Assembly: GCF_910592395.1 (NCBI RefSeq)
Contig: NC_088316.1
Location: 808,001 to 868,000, forward strand
Direction of reading: 5' to 3'
DNA from: Lineus longissimus
Lineage: Eukaryota; Nemertea; Pilidiophora; Heteronemertea; Lineidae
DNA length: 60,000 nt
In this document: piece by piece, positions 11,045-21,765 of the stretch
How positions within the stretch are numbered: position 1 is the first letter of the stretch
How the letters are laid out: each line of letters starts with the position of its first letter
Notes under the pieces: generated by a model
The model's input: only the letters and a program-made list of their open reading frames with translations
The model's database searches: none
Told to the model about the DNA's origin: nothing
Made by a program: the position numbers and the translations under genes

Positions 11045-11383
11045 ATGGTGAAGCAACACCTTTCCATGGTCAGTCAAATCGTACTTAAACTCTCTTTCTA
11101 TGTGTTTTTGAACGAGATTTCAGTTGTGTCGGAATCGGCCGAAATATCCGATATGACCTTCTTGCAAACAGAGAGCTCTATGGACCAGGTTTATCCCCAG
11201 AAGAACGACACCTTGATTTCTGAGTGCAAGGCAAGATCGATACTCCACTGCGCAGCCCTCTGTCGGAATCAGGGGATTTGTAACCAGTGGAATTATCCGT
11301 GGTCTACGGGGCGCTGCAGTCACTTCAGACGCGAGCTGCTGCACTCCTTTACCTTTCCGTGTGGGACAGACAGATTTTGGCAG
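11045..11383 (+). CDS. Secreted PAN/apple-like domain exon
   Basis: A frame open from 10,991 ends at a consensus donor (CAG/GTATGTGAG, intron from 11,384) in phase 0. I chose the ATG at 11,045; 10,994 and 11,066 are alternatives, and the last has a good initiation context. Residues 8-30 form a hydrophobic signal-peptide-like segment. Residues 58-113 hold six cysteines (61, 69, 73, 79, 91, 106) with C-x8-C-x3-C-x5-C-x11-C spacing and aromatic CNQWNYPW between them, typical of PAN/apple modules, which bind proteins or carbohydrates outside the cell. The next in-phase exon may be 13,690-13,726. Confidence is good that this is coding and fair for the PAN call. Confidence 0.65.
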
Positions 11384-11752
11384 GTATGTGAGATCGTTTT
11401 ACATGTTCTACAGAAACAGTAAAACAATGTCCGTTGGCCTTTACTTGATTGGGAGGTATCAAATTACACTCCCTCAACGGATGCCATACATCTCCAAATC
11501 AGGCCAGCGATCTACACATTATCACCACGCCAGCTGATCATTGAGAGAGCAGGAGTTGGCCGTGGCTACTGTGTTGGGCTTGTGGTATTCGACTCGATGA
11601 CTCGACGACGCGATGGCTCGATGACGCGATCGTTGCTATGGATTTTGCTAAAATACGGAATCCCATGATCCTGGTCTCCGGGCTACCGCTGCAACAGCAG
11701 AGGTTTTAGCTCGGCCTTCCCATACCCAGCTACGGTATGTAGAAGGATGTGC

Positions 11753-11766
11753 CCCCCCCCCCCCCC
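11753..11766. repeat. Poly-C tract
   Basis: About 14 consecutive C inside the outer TIR element. Similar runs of about 17 C occur near 11,987-12,003 (same element) and at 50,335-50,352. Confidence 0.9.
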
Positions 11767-12352
11767 AGCCATGGCCACTGAAGATTGGTCCCCGCGATTG
11801 ATTTTGATATTTAAAGGACTCGCGGAAGTTTCATAGCATGCAAAATGACCGGAGATTTAATTGACAAACAAGCTTCTAGTGGCCAATGTCAGATGTCATG
11901 TGGTAGTCTGTCAACAATCGGAATTTCGCATATGTGCAGTTTTTTAGACTCAGTCACTCAGTCCCTCTTCCGCCCCTTGACATCTGCCCCCCCCCCCCCC
12001 CCCAATACATCAGCCCCTATACATGCTTTCCGAAATTGGTGGCTTGCATTGGAACTAACTTTTTCCCCCTTGTCCGTCATTAAAGGCATTCAAGTGTGTT
12101 GGTCAACCATGACTATCTCCTTTGTCCCTCCACCACAGGCCTAGTTTCCCCTTATGACATCACTATTTCGGACACTCAGCGCCCCATTTCTGGAAAGGTG
12201 TATAGGACATTTAATATTGCCGTGCTGAACGGATATCCAGAGCCAACCTTGTCTCCAGGAACTCGCGTGTCATTTTAACATTGGAATTTCTGCTCGTAAA
12301 GAACCTGGGTAGGAGGTTGATCTGAACCAGCTATATTTAGGTGTATTTAGCT

Positions 12353-13313
12353 GTATTGACGCAAGGAGGATACCGCGGTGACGTCACATCACGTGATCCC
12401 GACCCATATTTGTGATCGCTATGGCCAATCAGATTCAGTCTACTGACAGCATCAGTACTGAACACATCTCCACGTCTCACTGTCTGGTGCGCTTTTGTAC
12501 ACAAAAACACCAATAGACATGAAATATTGCAATACCTAGTATGGATTCTTCCTGTGTAAAATCAAATTTACAGAGCAGATTAACTTCCACGAATAAAAAA
12601 GACGTTTGGCGTGGCCAAAGTGCGGAAATAATGTCTCCGCTAAAATACACTACGAAATACACTAGGCAATGCACTACGCAATATACAGTAGAGATGCAGT
12701 TGAGTTTGTTATTGTTTTGACTTAGAAGCCCGCCCATATCATAATATATTCATGTATTCATGAAGTATGAACTCATTTCTGTCCCATACAACTCTAAGAA
12801 CAGTCAATTTCTCCTTAAATCATCACCGAAACCGCGATATCCGCAGGAAGATTTCGTTCTAGTGTCCGAAAATGCATGATCTTACAGGGGCGCTAACTCG
12901 ACAAATAGAGGGGATCTATGGGGATCTATGCGAGTTTTAGGTATTACAGGTCTCGAACTTGTAAAATCTGTAAACATGCCTCCAAATCCCATTATGATAA
13001 TGAAGAGATTGCCCCATATCTGGGAGACTGTTTTGAAACCATCGCTAATTTTGGAAGATCGGTGCCCGGCTATTTGGTTTAAAAAACCCTATTTTCCCCA
13101 TCAAAACAGCACTTTTCATTATTCAAATGATAGCTTATTGTCTGAAGACTTATTTCATAGCAGAAAAGTACTAATAACTCTGATTTGATGCGAAAAATCT
13201 AACTTTTTTGATGACTTGATTTTCCCTTGGCCGTGGATCGAGTTTGTTTACAATATGCAGCGCCATCTTGGAAAAGCCGTGACGTCACCGCGGTATCCTC
13301 CTTGGTATTGACG
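12353..13313. mobile_element. 943-bp TIR element with 9-bp target duplication (nested)
   Basis: The element spans 12,362-13,304. Its 26-bp TIRs (12,362-12,387 and 13,279-13,304) are perfect, begin CAAGGAGGATACCGCGG and contain TGACGTCA. The flanking direct repeat GTATTGACG (12,353-12,361 and 13,305-13,313) is perfect. It lies wholly inside the 1,991-bp element, so it inserted later. No transposase is encoded. Mutator-like or Merlin-like classes would fit the 9-bp duplication. Confidence 0.9.
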
Positions 13314-13689
13314 GTAAGCTTGCATAGCAACATGGCGCATGGTTTTATCAAAAATGCGAACTTGTAGGAAACGAAAAATGGTCGGATTAGATACGGTGAA
13401 AACAGCTGGAAAGGGGTTGGTAATGATCGGTTCTTTTTTATTTTCCTCCACTTATGATTCTATGTATAAATTACAGTCCAGGCAGTGATATTCTTTAAAA
13501 AGATTCCAACTTGATCGCGTCATCGAGTCATCGCGTCGTCGAGTCATCGAGTCGAATACCACAAGCCACTGTGTTGCGAGTCAAAATACACGTACTCATT
13601 TGCTGATAAATCCCTGTATGACGTTTATTATAGCCCCCAATGCGAAGTTTAGGTCAAGTTGACCTATAAAGTCGATGTTTCTATTACAG

Positions 13690-13726
13690 GGTAAATCTTA
13701 CACGGAAAAAGCAATTGCCTTTCCAG
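13690..13726 (+). CDS. Candidate 37-bp exon of the PAN-domain gene
   Basis: A short segment between ctattacag and GGTATGTAG-type splice signals. Joined in phase 0 to the preceding exon it reads GKSYTEKAIAFP and ends in phase 1. The splice sites are reasonable and the phase fits both neighbours, but at this length the call is weak. Confidence 0.4.
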
Positions 13727-13860
13727 GTATGTAGGGTATGAATGTTTTTGGTTATCTCTCCCTGCAAGTGTCCCATTACAAGCAAACTTGAGATCTTGCG
13801 TGGCTATGCATTATCAGTGCTCAGGTAGCAAGTAACGTATGTGGATTCTTATCCCTGCAG

Positions 13861-13928
13861 CCTCACTGGAAGTTTGTAACATGCTATGTCAAGTTTCCAT
13901 CGTCAAATCTCCCTTATCACCCATTTGA
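13861..13928 (+). CDS. Candidate terminal exon of a short secreted PAN protein
   Basis: A strong acceptor (ttatccctgcag) precedes 13,861. Entered in phase 1, as the 37-bp exon requires, it reads ASLEVCNMLCQVSIVKS and stops at 13,926-13,928, closing a secreted protein of about 148 residues. Entered in phase 0 the same stretch also reads like protein (PHWKFVTCYVKFPSSNLPY) before a stop. Whether the locus ends here or continues to the exon at 14,006 cannot be decided without transcripts. Confidence 0.35.
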
Positions 13929-14005
13929 TCCAAAAAAAGCTTCACAGAGTTTGAGATTATGATCTTCTCTCGAAGTTGTGGCAATGAAAAGTAAATAGGG
14001 CGCAG

Positions 14006-14632
14006 TGTTTTGCACACGGAGCAATGTTCTACACTTCTAGACTGGAAGACACGATGCATCATTCCCATATTTTTGGGCCAAATTCCGTTATTCGATACCT
14101 ATGGCAATTCTTCTTTCTAAAATTGTATTTTCCAGGAAAACCAGGCAGGAAAACTCATTTCGGTCGTCAATCCAAAGTACATGTACATATCAACCCAAGA
14201 GGTTGGGAATTATTGCGTAGTGACATGGGATTTTTTTCGGAACAGGACATGATGTGGGTAAACTTCTTTGAACCAAAAACAAATTTTTTCAATTATTATT
14301 TCTTTAAGTTAGATGACCAAAATGCAATTACCAAGATATACAAAAAATTTCGCTTTATACGCAAAGAGACAGTGGACACATATTTAATCCATTTTCATGG
14401 CTTCTACATCGCACGAATGAGTTCTTCATTTCTTGATGCATTCGACGCCAAAACCCATGACTGGATCGGGAAAATCAACATTAAACGGAAATACGGGCAC
14501 TGTCTGTATAGTTTAGACAGTTTTCAATACTCGCTTGTTATCGTAACATACCAGTCCATTTACAAACCTCGGCATGACTACCGGTACACTTTTTACTTAC
14601 ATAAGGAAGACAAAAATAGTATCGCATTGAGG
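14006..14632 (+). CDS. Large exon of an unrecognised, aromatic-rich protein
   Basis: The frame is open from 13,988 and ends at a donor-like AGG/GTAAAT (phase 0) just before a stop. The 5' border is uncertain: a CAG at 14,003-14,005 is the best acceptor but lacks a pyrimidine tract, and the ATG at 14,024 could be a start. The roughly 209 residues are rich in Phe, Tyr, His and Lys, with a glycine/basic patch (KPGRKTHFGRQSK) followed by alternating strand-like segments. I recognise no family; beta-propeller-like repeats are a guess. It continues in phase into the next two exons. Phase 0 also fits the donor of the PAN exon at 11,383, so one long PAN-plus-propeller protein is possible. Confidence 0.6.
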
Positions 14633-15208
14633 GTAAATTGATTTCTATTTTTTGAAAATTATTATTGCCGTAAAAAGAAACATATGTACTTTGTTCCAGA
14701 ATGAAGCGGTCGCCAGGAATCTTAAAGGAATGGGCGGCTTTTTATTGATCGAGGTTTGATCGAGTTATGATCGAGATTTATATATACTCTTTAATATCAT
14801 ATGTACTTCATCAATTTGTACAGTGTGCATCAGGCGAAATTCTGTTGAACGGAAACACGTTTCGCTTGGCGCATATGGCACGAATGATTCACATTAACTG
14901 AAATGTTAGAAAATACCAGGCACGCAGACGGTCATCTCCTCCTCTGGCAGAGTCTGTTCTAAGCCTCAAGTTCTGTTTTCACTATAACGCTGGCGTGAAC
15001 TAAATTTAGCGTTACCACATTCGACATAGGCCTTTGATCTTTAATGCCTTATTTTGAGAAGCCCTTAGGAAAAAGTGCGAGAAACCGTTAAGAAGTCGGA
15101 AAAAGCCTTCTTCACGTGATCTCTCGTCAAAAGATGTACAAGCTTTATTGTCTTCATCGTAGAGACGCCCTCTTGCGGATGGTGTTAACAATCTTGCTTG
15201 TTTTACAG

Positions 15209-15364
15209 AAAAGTGGACGGGCGTCACTCCCTAGGTTTAAATACGTGACTACATTCCCGGAGAGGCCTTTAAAAAATGAAGTTTACTCTCTCTGCAAGAC
15301 TGGACACTGCATCAGCCCCAGGATCGCTATCAGTAAATACGGGGATGTGGCCATCGTTATGAAC
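15209..15364 (+). CDS. Internal exon, possible beta-propeller blade
   Basis: Fifty-two codons between a strong acceptor (cttgttttacag) and a consensus donor (AAC/GTAAGT), phase 0 at both ends. The translation contains SPRIAISKYGDVAIVMN, a strand-turn-strand pattern common in propeller blades. It joins in phase to the preceding and following exons. No family assigned. Confidence 0.68.
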
Positions 15365-15709
15365 GTAAGTGATCAACAACAATAAAAAAAACCATCAAAA
15401 CTCCTTCATTGATTCTTCTGAGAAAAACTTCTTGTTCCAGGACTGAGAGCTTTCACCTAAGATCTACCTTAAGTTGAAATTGGGACAGCACTATAGAGGA
15501 AATTGTTGCATTCGGCGCAAGGTCATCAACACGGCGCTATTTTCTACGGTTGACATTTTCAGTGAGTAGATAGAAATCATGTTGAGAGTCAGCAAATTGA
15601 CCCCCAAGAGTTCAAACACCAAGATCTTCCTAGGCTGGTGGCGTGGTGGCGCTACGCATAAGTTGAAGATGGGGAAACTAGTCTAATCGTTCTATATCCA
15701 TCCTTTCAG

Positions 15710-16069
15710 AGGTTTGTTTACTTCTCAAGAATCAGCGAACCCCGGAACCATGTCCTCGTGAAAAGAGACGGGTTCTCCTCCCCAACGAGAGCGTCATCTC
15801 TAGCTTGGTCGGAAGATGGCGCCAGCTTCAACTTCTTCACGGCGGGACCCAAAAAAGAGTGCCGCGCACTTTTCCAGATCGATCTTATTAGGGACGAATA
15901 TAGCGCTTTTTCAAATATGACGATTTTTCAATACAAAACTATAAGTATATTAACTGATATTAATATTACATCTGTTCCTTATTTGATGATGTATTTACGC
16001 GGGCACATGATGGCCATCTTCGAAGATAAACCAGGTGATCTGTACGTCTACAGTAGCAGTGGAGCCTAG
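15710..16069 (+). CDS. Terminal exon of the same unrecognised protein
   Basis: Begins after a strong acceptor (atcctttcag) in phase 0 and reads 119 codons to a stop at 16,067-16,069. It opens RFVYFSRISEPRNHVLVKRD, which completes the blade begun in the previous exon, then SLAWSEDGASFNFFTAG and DLYVYSSSGA at the end, again blade-like. A polyadenylation hexamer AATAAA lies at 16,325-16,330. The phase-consistent series 14,006-14,632, 15,209-15,364 and 15,710-16,069 is the best supported multi-exon model in the window after the transporter exons. Confidence 0.68.
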   Translation, partial: RFVYFSRISEPRNHVLVKRDGFSSPTRASSLAWSEDGASFNFFTAGPKKECRALFQIDLIRDEYSAFSNMTIFQYKTISILTDINITSVPYLMMYLRGHMMAIFEDKPGDLYVYSSSGA

Positions 16070-16760
16070 CATTTGTAAGCTTTCAGCAGAGCCGCAAATG
16101 CACCGATTTCCCCCAGTAAATACTAGCTGAAATGGCCTTCAATATAAACCAACAAGATACCTACTACTAACTGTATCGTCTACAACCATGCGTCAACTGC
16201 AATGCATAAAAAATGATCGACAACTTTATCATATCATGTGCGAGTCAGACTCATCATTGCAATACATGTCAGCTTACACACAACGCTCATGACTCCGGGA
16301 TACAATCAGTCTTCATCTAGAAATAATAAATTATGGAAAAACTCTGAGACAATCTAGTCCATTCATAAAAACTTGGTACTGGTTTGCCGAGATTTGAACA
16401 AGATTCGAATTGACTTTGCAAGAAGTGAGAGGTGATATCTAACGTTTTGAAAAGCTGACTTTAACTTGCCGGGCAAGGGCATGGTGCTTTATTACCTTTG
16501 AGGGCCAAGCTATTTCTACATCTTTACTGATTGCTTTGACTCGAACAAACGCTATGAATTCCGACCTGGGTGTATTCGGGAAGTGGCCTTTAACAGAAAC
16601 CGAGAGCATTGGATATCATCGTTTTCCAACACAATGTTTTCAAGCTCGTCAAGAATGAAGGCCTAAACACCAATTCGATTATGTCATTCATGTCGATACC
16701 GCCTCTAGCATGTCTAAAAAAATATCTTGTGGAAAAAAACAACACGATTTTCGAATTCGA
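16070..16760. other. 3' UTR and intergenic DNA
   Basis: Apart from AATAAA at 16,325-16,330 nothing recognisable is present. Confidence 0.4.
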
Positions 16761-17120
16761 TCTGACAACACTTGTCCAATGAAGTGTCCGCCTGTGTAAC
16801 GAAGATAACCCTCATCTAATAAGGTATTTGCCTTTGTAACGAAGATAACCCTCATCTAATAAGGTATTTGCCTGTGTAACGAAGATAACCCTCATCTAAT
16901 AAGGTATTTGCCTGTGTAACGAAGATAACCCTCATCTAATAAGGTATTTGCCTGTGTAACGAAGATAACCCTCATCTAATAAGGTATTTGCCTGTGTAAC
17001 GAAATAAAACACTTTCAAATAAAGTGTCTACCTATGTAAGCTACAACACACACATACAATAAAGTGTATTCCTGTATAACAATGACGACACTTCTCTTAT
17101 AAAACGTCTGCCTGCATTAC
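16761..17120. repeat. 40-bp minisatellite, about nine units
   Basis: Period 40 bp, unit beginning GAAGATAACCCTCATCTAAT. Five central units (16,801-17,000) are almost identical, differing at one base. The unit before and the three after are progressively diverged but keep the period. This is a core-homogenised array with decayed flanks. Confidence 0.92.
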
Positions 17121-17640
17121 GAAGACAAGACAGCACTGGCACTGTTATTGACAAACTTATTATTTTCACAACTATTGTAGCTTTAACTGTCAGCATTGGC
17201 ATTCCGATGTTATCCATAGTTGTCACTGATCACCTCCAATGCTCCTAACAGTCGCTGCTACACTATGATAGAGTCAGTCTTCTCTTGGCTGTCGGCGGGA
17301 ACGGACAGGCGCGCTGCTGAACTTTCGGTAGCGCTGTGACATGTGTAGTCGATAAGCTGCGGAGGATTTGCAGTCGCCTCACAATGGGACTACGTTAATT
17401 CGCTCTTAAAGTGATTCTCTTGCTTTAAGTTTTCCCAAGTTGGAATGATCATCGTATTGTTCTTACTCGAAGACGAGAAGACCGGTCGCTAGGCAATGAC
17501 GGATTATTACTCTCTTCATCAGTGAGCCACCGGGCTCATAGCAAATCAGCAAGTAAAGTTTTAAGAAATAGATCACTTGTCTTGGAGTAAGGTCATTGGA
17601 ATAGGCCTACACCTGTATAGAACGTGCAGCAAATGGGCAA
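17121..17640. other. Unassigned spacer
   Basis: No coding or repeat signal that I can support between the minisatellite and the next degenerate array. Confidence 0.35.
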
Positions 17641-18055
17641 CTTGATGGATAGCAAATAGCGCACTGGACGTTTGCCTTTACAGCAAAAAGGTATTGTGAC
17701 TTGCTGAAAATTGGCGACCGGGCTGTCAGCGAGTAAGTCATTGGACGTTCACCTTTACAACAGAAAGGTCTTGTGACTTTCAGCAAATTGCTCAATGAAT
17801 GGACAGCAAATAGCCCATTGGATTGACAGCGATAAGGTCTTGTGACCAAATTGGCAACTGGGTTGTCAGCGAGTAAGCCTTTACAACAAAAACGTTCTGT
17901 GACTTGCAGCAAATTGCCCATTGGACTGACAGCAAAAAGGCCACAGGACTTAAACCGTCCCGGCAGCAAGAAAGTCATCTGACGTGTACCTTTACAGCAA
18001 ATGGTCTTGTGGTTTGCAGCAAACAGGCCATCATAAAACTTTTTTTGCAAATGGG
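17640..18055. repeat. Degenerate tandem array of roughly 100-bp units
   Basis: Motifs such as GCAAATTGCCCATTGGACTG, GGTCTTGTGACTTGCAGC and TTTACAGCAAAAAGG recur in the same order with many changes and indels. On the minus strand this leaves a 206-codon open frame (17,607-18,227) with recurring GLFAV and FCCKG; I treat that frame as a by-product of the repeat. Confidence 0.7.
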
Positions 18056-18149
18056 CGACTTGACTGACAGCTACTAGGCCACCGCTGTTAAATCCAGTAG
18101 GCCACGCTAATTGCAGCTGGAGACATTTTGTCAACGAAAAGGATACAAA

Positions 18150-18231
18150 ATGGACTGTACTTGCATACTGGTGATGGTGATGTTGGCCTGTCACTGGACG
18201 GGTGCGCTCAGACTCAGCAGGATACAACTAG
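18150..18231 (+). CDS. Signal-peptide first exon with consensus donor
   Basis: ATG at 18,150 opens 27 codons plus one base ending at G/GTAAGTAAG, a near-perfect donor. The translation MDCTCILVMVMLACHWTGAL followed by RLSRIQL is a textbook signal peptide, and phase 1 is the usual phase for splicing a signal peptide to extracellular modules. The next exon was not found in the window. It begins about 2 kb after the propeller-like gene ends, on the same strand. The protein cannot be named from this exon. Confidence 0.5.
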
Positions 18232-19418
18232 GTAAGTAAGATTTTAAAAATCAATGAGGGTGGTAAATATATGCATAGATATTACAGCCTTTTCTGCCAC
18301 CTTTAAGTGAGAATGGTAAATATGCATCACCCAATATCTTTCAGTATTTCATGACAGCTTTATGCAGCGATGGTAAAAAAACGTAAAAATACGTCGTAAA
18401 TATGAAGAATCGTTGTCAGTAGGCCCACACCTTGTTGCCATAGTCGTAAAAATGCATTTGAGATCTAAATTCACCCCTCATCTCATTAGTTTAGAAGGTA
18501 TTTTTTCATCAACTATGCATAACGACAAATCGATTTAACTGACGAGGGCATTCATTACCAGAGGATCAGAAAGGCCAATCTACCATTCGCCCTTTGATAC
18601 CCGGGAACGGCGATACTTCCTAAATGAAAATATGGTCTTTGAAATCGTTAAGGCACGCAGCTGGATCTGTAGATCTATTGCTCTGGTGAACACCCACTGT
18701 GTGGGGATAACTTGCTCATTGCTAGATGGAGATAAAGATATTCGATAAGAAAGCTTTTAAATATCGTTTCGAAGGAAAACTCGTCATTGTAGTATTATGG
18801 AGTCTTATCTTCTTCTTCGCGTTCCTTATGAAGAAAGTCCTGTTCGTCTTAGTTGTAACATCATACTCATCAGAACAGGACAATTTTCCCCTTATGGCTG
18901 CAATTCTTTAGGCCACATACACCATGCAGTTGTGATTGACTAATCTCGTGGAACCCAACATTCTATTGATATGGTGTGTCAGAAAGTCATCACATAGTAT
19001 TAAAGAGGCGAGATTTAGGCCATCTGTCTCTGCGTGTGTACTGACAGGGATGTGACCATCCTAATCTTTAGAGCTGTTCACCAGGGTCTTCCGAGGATCA
19101 TACAACTGACCCTGGTATTCAAGGATGGGACTTGACAAGCATCATGTTTCTCTCTTTTGTAAAAAGAGTTCACCGGCTCGGGTCTCTCCGCTTGCTACTG
19201 TGGTAACCTTTCGCTCGGCTACTGAGAAAGCGCCCTTTGGCCAGAACGATATGAAAATAACTTTACCGGTATTAAGACAGAGGTGGTCCAATTTGATAGT
19301 GAGATTTAATGGCCATCGCATATGCATATTCGTTATAACCCGAGCTAGTTTATCACTGGCATAAGTGACATTAATGACACCGAAGGGGCAATCACGTTGT
19401 TACGACCATTACAACACC
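18232..19418. other. Probable intron and unassigned DNA
   Basis: Follows the signal-peptide exon. An open frame at 18,726-18,911 is hydrophobic but has no splice or initiation support. Nothing else is recognisable. Confidence 0.35.
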
Positions 19419-19700
19419 CTCGACACCAACCTGGCTTTGGCGATATACCTTAAAGTCAAGATAAAGCTGGTCATTTCACGATACCTGCGGTATTAGGAAT
19501 CATTTACTGATAAGCTCGTACATGTCCTCAAGTATGTTTTGCTTCATTATCCATCAATATGATTCAAATACTTTACAAAACCCACGTCACCGAGCTGGTT
19601 ATTGGCGATATAACTTGAACTCATGATAAAGCTGCTTATAACACGATACCTGAAGTATTAGGAATAATTTAGTACTTAGAAGCTCGTATATGTCTATCCT
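19419..19700. repeat. Two-copy tandem duplication, about 180-bp period
   Basis: Copies at about 19,419-19,520 and 19,595-19,695 share GGCGATATA, GATAAAGCTG, ACGATACCTG and GTATTAGGAAT in order, with roughly 20% divergence. Confidence 0.7.
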
Positions 19701-20470
19701 CAATGATTCACATACATATAAATATCAAACTCCCAAGGTAGTTCCTTTGTCAAAAGGCGGTTGAATACAAAGGTGGTCTTTGTTCGATATATTCTCAGCT
19801 GACTTAGAATTCAACCATTTTCCACTTTTTTGCTAATTAAGCTGAAGTCAATCAAAAACGTGATCCCGACTGTAGCTCCACTTCAAGCCATTCAGTGAAC
19901 TTCTGCTTCCGATTTGTACTAGTAGTTGGCAGCCACTGGGGGAGAGACGCAAAGACTCGTAGCCGAGTTCAAAGTCATTGAAGACATCCACGCAATTCAA
20001 CCCGACGCAACTTCATATAAATCACTAGCTGTTCTTTTTTGTTGCCTGAAAACTCTGCACTCATCGCCTTTTTAATAGTTCAGTGTCATTGAAGACTTCA
20101 GTCCCACTCAACCACTCTAGCTGCTTCAGAATTATTACTGTTATTAATCACAACTCATCTCTAAATTGCGTACTGCGCCTATTATTTCACTTCACCCAGC
20201 CCATCGCAAAGAAAAATCGCGCTAGCTGCGTGGTTCGGAATTTAACATTAACGGTAGTTCAGTATAAGTGAAGACAACAGCCCATCCCAGCCCATTGCAA
20301 CTCCAAAAACCATCGACAAATACTTATTTTCCTCTGGGTCTCATTAACAGGAACCATGTGCATAAGTTGGCATGTCTGTTGTTGCCAGACTCCTGATTAT
20401 TTACCTCATAGACATGCTGGAGAATTAAACCCGCAAATTGGTAAACGTGTCAAGAATATCAACAAAGGTC
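19700..20470. other. Non-coding stretch with faint internal repetition
   Basis: The motif AGT(G/C)ATTGAAGAC occurs near 19,973 and 20,087, with a related form near 20,262, suggesting a decayed array. No gene seen. Confidence 0.35.
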
Positions 20471-20790
20471 GTCTGCAGACGTTTGCTTGCTACAGTACAT
20501 GTGTTTATATTCACAATTTATCATGGCGGCAAATGAAGAATGGATTGGAATTGCTGAAAAAAATTATGGTCTGCAGACCGTTTGTTCCTAGTACATGTAT
20601 GTGTTAACATTGTATCATGGTGGCAAATGAAGAATCGGTTGTAATGGTGAGATGATTTGTGGTCTGCAGGGTGTTTGTTTGATTTGTTGACATTTTGTCA
20701 TGGCGGCACTAATGAAGTAAAGGTATGGACTGTGGTCTGACCTTTTGTTCATGCGTTGATGCCAACATTTTATTACGGATGTTAAATGAT
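20470..20790. repeat. Degenerate tandem repeat, about 110 bp, three to four units
   Basis: Units share ATCATGGCGGCAAATGAAGAA, TGGTCTGCAG and TTTGTTCCTAGTACATGTAT, increasingly diverged towards 20,790. Confidence 0.75.
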
Positions 20791-21600
20791 TAAATAATGA
20801 TTGGATGATTGATGCACGTACCTTACAATGCAGAGCAACGTTTGAAATACCACCGACTTTTCTTGGCAGTAGGATCTTATGTCCAAAGCTTTGAGTCGAA
20901 GAGAACAATGACTATTACCCGCATTGTGTGAGGTGTCACATGTGTTCGTTGCCATATTTGGAGACAGGGCAAAGTTTAAACACGGCATTTGTTATGATGA
21001 CAATACTGCATAACGTATGAATATACTCATCAGTAAAGATGCCTCACAACTCGTGCGGAAGACGGCATCATTAACTTTTAGTTACTTTCATATTAAGGCC
21101 ACCAAAATAAACCTTTTCTTTGATCGACGAAGTTAGAAACTTCCTCAAACTTAGCCAATCATGATAGTGACAGTTGAGCGACATACGAGCTCGTTTCCAA
21201 CCATATCAAAGGCCATTAGAGGGATGATTTGACTCCACACTTGCTTTGTATTACCGAGTTGTACTTTGTGACATACTGATAGGAAAGGAAGGGCAATTAG
21301 GAAGGTGTTATCATGTGTCATTGGGTGGAACGAGTTTCCTTGGATATAGAAACTTTGAAAGGAGACGAAAGTTTCTATCAAAGCAGACTAAAAACTCTTT
21401 CAACGCGTGATCTTTCATTATTGGTGGTGATTATCTATCATAAAAATGCATGTCATCCTTAAGACCAAAAGCCGCGGGGGGCACTTTCTAGAAGCAGAGT
21501 TCTGGCAACGAAGAGATGGGCTGTAACTGGTAAAGTTTAATATTTTGCTAATGGGTTGTGATTATGAATAACCAGCTAGTCCTATTGGCCCCATGACAGC
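20791..21600. other. Stretch without recognised features
   Basis: No gene, TIR pair or array that I can support. Confidence 0.35.
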
Positions 21601-21607
21601 TGTTTCG

Positions 21608-21765
21608 GGTAGTCGACGTTATCCGGATTTGCCCCGATAACCCTTTTATAAGACAGCAGATCAATGGGAATTTAGGTCGAGGTGCGAGCGGGCTTTGTCT
21701 AATGACATTAGACCGTGTATTGCGCTGGGCCTGAATAATTTTAACAGCGACGTAAGGGGCAAAAA
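21608..21765 (+). repeat. Dispersed repeat family B, copy 2
   Basis: Runs from GATAACCCTTTTATAAGACA through GGTGCGAGCGGGCTTTGTCT to CGACGTAAGGGGCAAA. Similar to copies at 690, 28,490, 50,905 and 57,795. Confidence 0.7.

Larger units (their letters stand above)
11568..13576. mobile_element. 1,991-bp TIR element with 9-bp target duplication (outer)
   Basis: The element spans 11,577-13,567. Its 55-bp TIRs (11,577-11,631 and 13,513-13,567) differ at one base, begin GGCTTGTGGTATTCGACTCG and continue with CG-rich TCGATGAC-type sub-repeats. It is flanked by the perfect direct repeat ACTGTGTTG (11,568-11,576 and 13,568-13,576). Long TIRs and a 9-bp duplication are typical of Mutator-like elements. 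No transposase is visible, so it is non-autonomous. It sits in the first intron of the PAN-domain locus and contains a second, younger element. Confidence 0.88.

Noticed and set aside
16761-17120. CRISPR-like array
   Set aside because: Units are contiguous with no unique spacers, and the genome is eukaryotic; it is a minisatellite.
17607-18227. 206-codon minus-strand frame as a gene
   Set aside because: It coincides with a degenerate repeat array, its peptide is repetitive because the DNA is, and it overlaps a better plus-strand signal-peptide exon.
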